Shown here: in pieces, positions 5,191-6,394 of the stretch
Numbering within the stretch: position 1 is the stretch's first letter
Layout: the number at the start of each line of letters is the position of its first letter
Translations under genes and position numbers: made by a program
Assembly: GCA_025449515.1 (NCBI GenBank)
Contig: JANWJI010000158.1
Coordinates: forward strand, 1 to 6,394
Length of the DNA stretch: 6,394 bases
From: Nitrososphaeraceae archaeon
Lineage (GTDB): Archaea > Thermoproteota > Nitrososphaeria > Nitrososphaerales > Nitrososphaeraceae
Direction: 5' to 3'
The notes under the pieces: model-generated
Database searches by the model: none
Told to the model about the DNA's origin: nothing
What the model saw: only the letters and a program-made list of their open reading frames with translations

Positions 5191-5756
5191 CAGTTAAGTT
5201 TGACTCCATACGACGGTATCGTCTTCTACTGGATTCATACCTCTTGAAAATAATGTTATTAAATCGTTCTCCACTAATGTGGCATATATTATCAATGACA
5301 TAAACTCGGACATTAAACGACAATTGAGGATGGTAAGACAGACTCTTTTTTTATGTCTTGACAAAATCTTTTTCCTGTATTGTTTTATTCCCAATGAATC
5401 AAATATCAGCTAGTACTGTACCTAATCTATGTCTCTATTTATGGATGGATAATGATCCAGTACAATTGGTAATGCAGTCATCTACATGATTGTGCATATA
5501 GATCGCAGCTCGAGTTATAATAACATGACTGGCATAGTGTAACGAAATAGAAGTATTATTGAGACAGATGCGGAAGTTGTAGCATAGACTATTTCTCAAA
5601 TCTAGCTCATCTTGCAGTAAGTTCCGTAAGATATTTTGATACAATTAGTGCAACTGCTGCAAACCACACTATGGTACCTCTATTGCAATTGGTTTTCTCA
5701 AGTAAATACTTGTTCGATGATAATTCTTGATATGTTATAGTTATAGTGTAATATTT
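5191..5756 (-). other. Intergenic stretch, possibly containing gene debris
   Basis: No intact gene is supported between the oxidase and CBS genes. On the minus strand three fragments in three frames look mildly coding. Straight after the CBS stop, the same frame runs on for 49 codons (5756 to the TGA at 5607-5609) and includes a hydrophobic run, GTIVWFAAVALIVSKYL. A second frame at 5644-5435 reads NILRNLLQDELDLRNSL. A third, at about 5409-5194, reads MSEFMSLIIYATLVENDLI, then FSRGMNPVEDDTV. They may be pieces of one or more decayed genes, or chance. The last fragment vaguely resembles small sensor-like proteins common in Nitrososphaeria, but I cannot support that from sequence alone. Confidence 0.4.
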
Positions 5757-6394
5757 TTATCCAAGGCATGATCTGATTTCACTTGTTTTCATAACTATGT
5801 CCCAAGGAGTCACTATGGAGTAATCGTCGTATTTTTTACCTTCTAAAATCAAACATGGGTTGCGGATATCCATTAAAAGTTTTGCTGCTTTACTTGTAGC
5901 AGTGTCACATTCTACCTTCTTCGTAGATAGTATATTCAAGTGATTTATAATATCAATATTTGCTAAACCTGCAATGCCATTTGCCTGCATGATATTTCTT
6001 CCATTATGACTTAGTAGAAATTCTAGTATCTTTCTATCATTTATAATACGAATCAGTTTAGTTTTATTATTTTTATCTTTATTTTTGTTAGTCTTTATGA
6101 TATTCTCGTCAACTTTACTAGCCTCTCTTATACCTATATTTCGTATATGATATTTGATCATAAGATCAATTACATTTCTAACACTGTTGTTTTTATCTAC
6201 TGACATTAATGGAGAACAAAGATCTTTTATGGGTCTACCAATATTCATCTTAGCTATTAAAGGTAGGATATCTCTTATAGAAAGTGATGCTACAACCTCT
6301 TGTGATGCTGTTGGATCACGACTACGGATATTTTTATCACTATTGCTCGCTATTATAGGAACAAATGCAAATCTCGTTTTATCGAAAATCTTCA
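5757..6394 (-). CDS. Multi-CBS-domain protein, 5' end outside the window
   Basis: The frame is open from the right edge to the TAA at 5757, giving 211 visible residues. An ATG at 6248 is internal: the 48 codons before it continue the fold, with TRFAFVPII and VASLSIRDILPLIAKMNIGR forming the end of a first CBS motif. A second CBS motif follows (PIKDLCSPLMSVDKNNSVRN to IINDRKILEFLL), interrupted by a Lys/Asn-rich insert (KTNKNKDKNNKTK). A third ends with TSKAAKLLMDIRNPCLI and SIVTPWDIVMKT. CBS motifs pair into Bateman modules that bind adenine nucleotides or similar ligands and regulate partner proteins; free-standing ones are common in these archaea. With the hidden N-terminus there are probably four motifs. 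The partner and ligand cannot be told. The gene is on the same strand as the oxidase but more than 600 bases upstream of it, so co-transcription is unlikely. Confidence 0.85.
   Translation of the reverse strand, partial: KIFDKTRFAFVPIIASNSDKNIRSRDPTASQEVVASLSIRDILPLIAKMNIGRPIKDLCSPLMSVDKNNSVRNVIDLMIKYHIRNIGIREASKVDENIIKTNKNKDKNNKTKLIRIINDRKILEFLLSHNGRNIMQANGIAGLANIDIINHLNILSTKKVECDTATSKAAKLLMDIRNPCLILEGKKYDDYSIVTPWDIVMKTSEIRSCLG

Noticed and set aside
1..6394. A CRISPR array or a linked defence or biosynthetic cluster
   Set aside because: No regularly spaced repeats and no defence or biosynthetic protein signatures were found; the recognisable genes do not form one operon.

Overview
The window most likely comes from an ammonia-oxidising archaeon of the class Nitrososphaeria, probably a low-GC, Nitrosocosmicus-like member of the Nitrososphaerales. 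The evidence is a secreted NirK-type two-domain multicopper oxidase, a divergent PII signal protein, a CBS-domain protein ending in a TPWDIVMKT-type motif, archaeal-style A/T-rich promoters lying close to start codons, T-rich terminators, and long AT-rich stretches of low coding density. This assignment rests on family recognition, not on a database search.

Layout. Positions 1-584 hold no convincing gene, but contain a perfect 11-bp inverted repeat and, just upstream of the PII gene, a palindrome and a hairpin that overlaps the possible ribosome binding site. Positions 585-926 (+) encode a PII-like protein. Positions 1078-1818 look like the dead remains of an IS6/IS240-type insertion sequence: a transposase carrying one nonsense codon and several small indels, bracketed by an imperfect 14-bp inverted repeat. 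Positions 1855-2145 (-) encode a small secreted protein whose true N-terminus seems to lie upstream of any standard start codon. Positions 2270-3100 are AT-rich and largely gene-free, with two inverted repeats and short coding-like scraps. Positions 3158-3511 (+) may encode a basic protein ending in a strict aromatic heptad pattern. Positions 3665-3868 (+) encode a small Cys/His-rich, probably metal-binding protein. Positions 3929-5137 (-) encode the NirK-like oxidase, convergent with the Cys-rich gene. Positions 5186-5756 hold possible gene debris. Positions 5757-6394 (-) carry the 3' part of a multi-CBS protein that runs off the right edge.

How the parts fit together. The only recognisable functional theme is nitrogen and copper metabolism: an extracytoplasmic copper nitrite-reductase-like enzyme, a PII-family nitrogen-status sensor, and a nucleotide-sensing CBS protein. 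They do not form one operon. Each appears to be transcribed alone and they are separated by decaying DNA, so any joint role is inference. The window looks like an eroding accessory region rather than a compact new system. The items most worth checking are the altered ligand-binding residues of the PII protein with its leader hairpin, the non-canonical start of the secreted protein, and the unusual second domain of the oxidase.
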